Assembly: GCA_000435615.1 (NCBI GenBank)
Contig: FR882004.1
Span: 1 to 6,528 of the forward strand
Reading direction: 5' to 3'
DNA from: Firmicutes bacterium CAG:238
GTDB lineage: Bacteria; Bacillota; Clostridia; Peptostreptococcales; Anaerovoracaceae
DNA: 6,528 bases
Shown: piece after piece, positions 5,106-6,528 of the stretch
Layout: the number at the start of each line of letters is the position of its first letter
Numbering within the stretch: position 1 is the first letter of the stretch
Notes under the pieces: generated by a model
Told to the model about the DNA's origin: nothing
Database searches by the model: none
Seen by the model: only the letters and a program-made list of their open reading frames with translations
Made by a program: the position numbers and the translations under genes

Positions 5106-6413
5106 ATGGAATATATACAAAGAATCGTCGATAATACATTAGACAAACGCAAAGAAGCTTTTAATGCAATCAGCATCATTGGTCCGAAAGGCTGCGGCAA
5201 AACCAGAACCGCAAAAGAGCGGTGCAATACGATTATTGAATTTCAAGATGAAGAAAAACGAGATGGATACTTGGCGGTTGCCGAGACTTCTCCCAAGCTT
5301 TTCTTAAAAAACAAAAAGCCCATATTGTTTGACGAATGGCAGGATGCCGCAAAGGTTTGGGGAACGATCCGTAAAGACTGCGATGACAACCCGGAGAATG
5401 TGGGCGAATACTATCTTACCGGTTCTTCCAGCAAAAAAATTGAAACTCCGCATACCGGCACAGGCAGAATTACAGAAGTAACCATGTTCCCGATGACCTT
5501 ATGGGAAACCGGTGAATCAACCGGGCAGATTTCGTTATCAAGGATTATTGAGGATGAAGACTATGAGTTTGAAGGTGCAATGTCAAGTTTGACACTGGAA
5601 GAATTGTTTTTTGCAGTGTGTCGTGGCGGCTGGCCAAGATGCATGGCACTCAAAACAGACGCCGCCAAATTAGAAATCGCAAAAGACTATTATCGGCAAA
5701 TTTACCAAACGGATATGAGTGCCATCGACGGCGTGAAACGAAACCCTGAGTGGTGCAGAACTTTGCTTTGGTCCTACGCACGCAATATGGCAACCACCGC
5801 AAAGAAAAAGAACATCTATGCAGATGTAAAGGCAACCCAAAATGTCTCTGATGTAACCCTTGATTCCTATGTTGAGAAGCTTGAAGAACTGTTTGTTATC
5901 AAGGATATCGATGCATGGACACCCCAGATTCGCTCAAAGACTGCAATACGAAATGCGAAGAAGCATATTTTTGTTGATCCGTCAATTGGAATGGCTGCAT
6001 TAGGTATTCATCCGGACTATTTTAACAACGATTTGGATTTATTTGGCCATGCCTTTGAAAATATGGTGCTACGCGACCTGCTTGTATACGCAGATGCACA
6101 TAATGCACGCATCCTTCATTACACTGACGATACAGGCCTTGAGGCGGATGCTGTATATCAAACAGAAGACGGCAGATATGCTTTGATTGAGATAAAAATT
6201 GGTGCAAATAGAATTGCAGATGCCGAAAAATCACTTCTGCGATTTCAAGCTGTGATAAACAGGCATAATGAGGAAGCACGAAAGAATCCTAATCATCCGA
6301 GAGCTGTATATCGCGACCCATCTGCCCTTATTGTAATTTGTGCTACAGCCTCCATCGGGTATACAACCGAAAACGGAGTGAAAGTCATTCCGGTTGGATG
6401 CTTGAAGGATTAG
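5106..6413 (+). CDS. AAA_14 ATPase with C-terminal DUF4143 (nuclease-like) domain
   Basis: This 435-residue soluble protein belongs to a very widespread but poorly understood family. The N-terminal AAA_14 domain (about 1-135) has Walker A GPKGCGKT (26-33), Walker B ILFDEWQ (73-79, D76-E77), a sensor-1-like YLTGSSS (103-109), and a conserved arginine R121 before MFPMTLWETGES. The C-terminal DUF4143 part (about 195-385) ends in a PD-(D/E)XK-like arrangement: FEN with E318, EAD with D348, and IEIK with E362 and K364. Nucleic-acid cleavage or binding is therefore possible, but no reaction is established for the family. The ATG has a strong ribosome binding site ten bases upstream. It appears monocistronic, with its own promoter and repeats before it and a palindrome after it. 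Its position beside a phage-defence-like pair hints at an accessory role. The gene is intact and of normal length. Confidence 0.85.
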   Translation: MEYIQRIVDNTLDKRKEAFNAISIIGPKGCGKTRTAKERCNTIIEFQDEEKRDGYLAVAETSPKLFLKNKKPILFDEWQDAAKVWGTIRKDCDDNPENVGEYYLTGSSSKKIETPHTGTGRITEVTMFPMTLWETGESTGQISLSRIIEDEDYEFEGAMSSLTLEELFFAVCRGGWPRCMALKTDAAKLEIAKDYYRQIYQTDMSAIDGVKRNPEWCRTLLWSYARNMATTAKKKNIYADVKATQNVSDVTLDSYVEKLEELFVIKDIDAWTPQIRSKTAIRNAKKHIFVDPSIGMAALGIHPDYFNNDLDLFGHAFENMVLRDLLVYADAHNARILHYTDDTGLEADAVYQTEDGRYALIEIKIGANRIADAEKSLLRFQAVINRHNEEARKNPNHPRAVYRDPSALIVICATASIGYTTENGVKVIPVGCLKD

Positions 6414-6431
6414 TCTAGTTCCTTACTCTAA

Positions 6432-6502
6432 ACCATGAAAAAACTGAAGGGGCTGTCGCATTAACGGGAATCGTTAGGGCACAGCCCCCTTTCTTTCATG
6501 GT
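6432..6502. terminator. Long imperfect palindrome after the ATPase gene; bidirectional terminator or IS-derived end
   Basis: Paired arms run from the outside inward: ACCATGAAA (6432-6440) with TTTCATGGT (6494-6502), AAGGGGCTGT (6447-6456) with ACAGCCCC plus CTT (6481-6491, one extra C), and TAACG (6462-6466) with CGTTA (6472-6476) around a five-base loop. An A run before the GC-rich stem and TTTCTTT after it would suit termination in both directions. The left arm also contains the 17-bp motif shared with 58-74, so the palindrome may instead derive from insertion-sequence ends. It begins 18 bases after the ATPase stop codon. Confidence 0.6.
6446..6462 (-). repeat. Right copy of the 17-bp inverted repeat shared with 58-74
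   Basis: GAAGGGGCTGTCGCATT is the exact reverse complement of 58-74. It lies in the left arm of the palindrome at 6432-6502. Read as an insertion-sequence end, the element would lie to the right of the window. The last bases, 6503-6528, show no recognisable feature. Confidence 0.7.
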
Positions 6503-6528
6503 CAGCCTATGAAATGAGACGGAATTTT

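Overview
The window looks like an accessory island from a low-to-moderate GC Firmicute, probably a gut-type member of the Clostridia. The basis is the strong AGGAGG-type ribosome binding sites 7 to 10 bases before nearly every start, TTGACA/TATAAT-like promoters, AT-rich spacers and the gene families present. The species cannot be named from sequence alone.

Layout. (1) Positions 1-74 look like the outer end of an insertion sequence or its remnant, ending in AATGCGACAGCCCCTTC. (2) A good promoter (139-167) drives a two-gene operon, 192-2078. It encodes a RloA/AbiLi-type AAA/ABC-like ATPase followed without a gap by a RloB/AbiLii-type protein with a Toprim-like acidic pattern. Relatives of this pair act as abortive-infection phage defence. 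(3) A gene-free, hairpin-rich stretch (2079-2577) leads into an IS91-family element. That element has a tyrosine recombinase (2578-3447) overlapping by 8 bases an HUH/Y2 transposase (3440-4597). (4) A second gene-free stretch (4598-5105) holds two perfect palindromes that are candidates for oriIS, two intrinsic terminators (one nested in a larger inverted repeat), three 23-bp direct repeats and a promoter. (5) The last gene (5106-6413) encodes an AAA_14 ATPase fused to a DUF4143 domain that keeps PD-(D/E)XK nuclease-like residues. (6) A long imperfect palindrome (6432-6502) closes the window. Its left arm contains the exact reverse complement of 58-74.

Interpretation. The RloA/RloB-like pair is the clearest functional system. 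The nearby AAA_14-DUF4143 protein has its own promoter with an array of short repeats touching the -35 box, so it appears to be regulated separately. The IS91-type element lies between them and may have separated, or may help mobilise, the two cargo modules. The inverted GAAGGGGCTGTCGCATT motifs at the two edges suggest the whole segment is bounded by related insertion-sequence ends. The novelty candidates are the 23-bp promoter repeats, the hairpin-packed flanks of the IS91-type element, and the defence-like cargo between matching IS ends.
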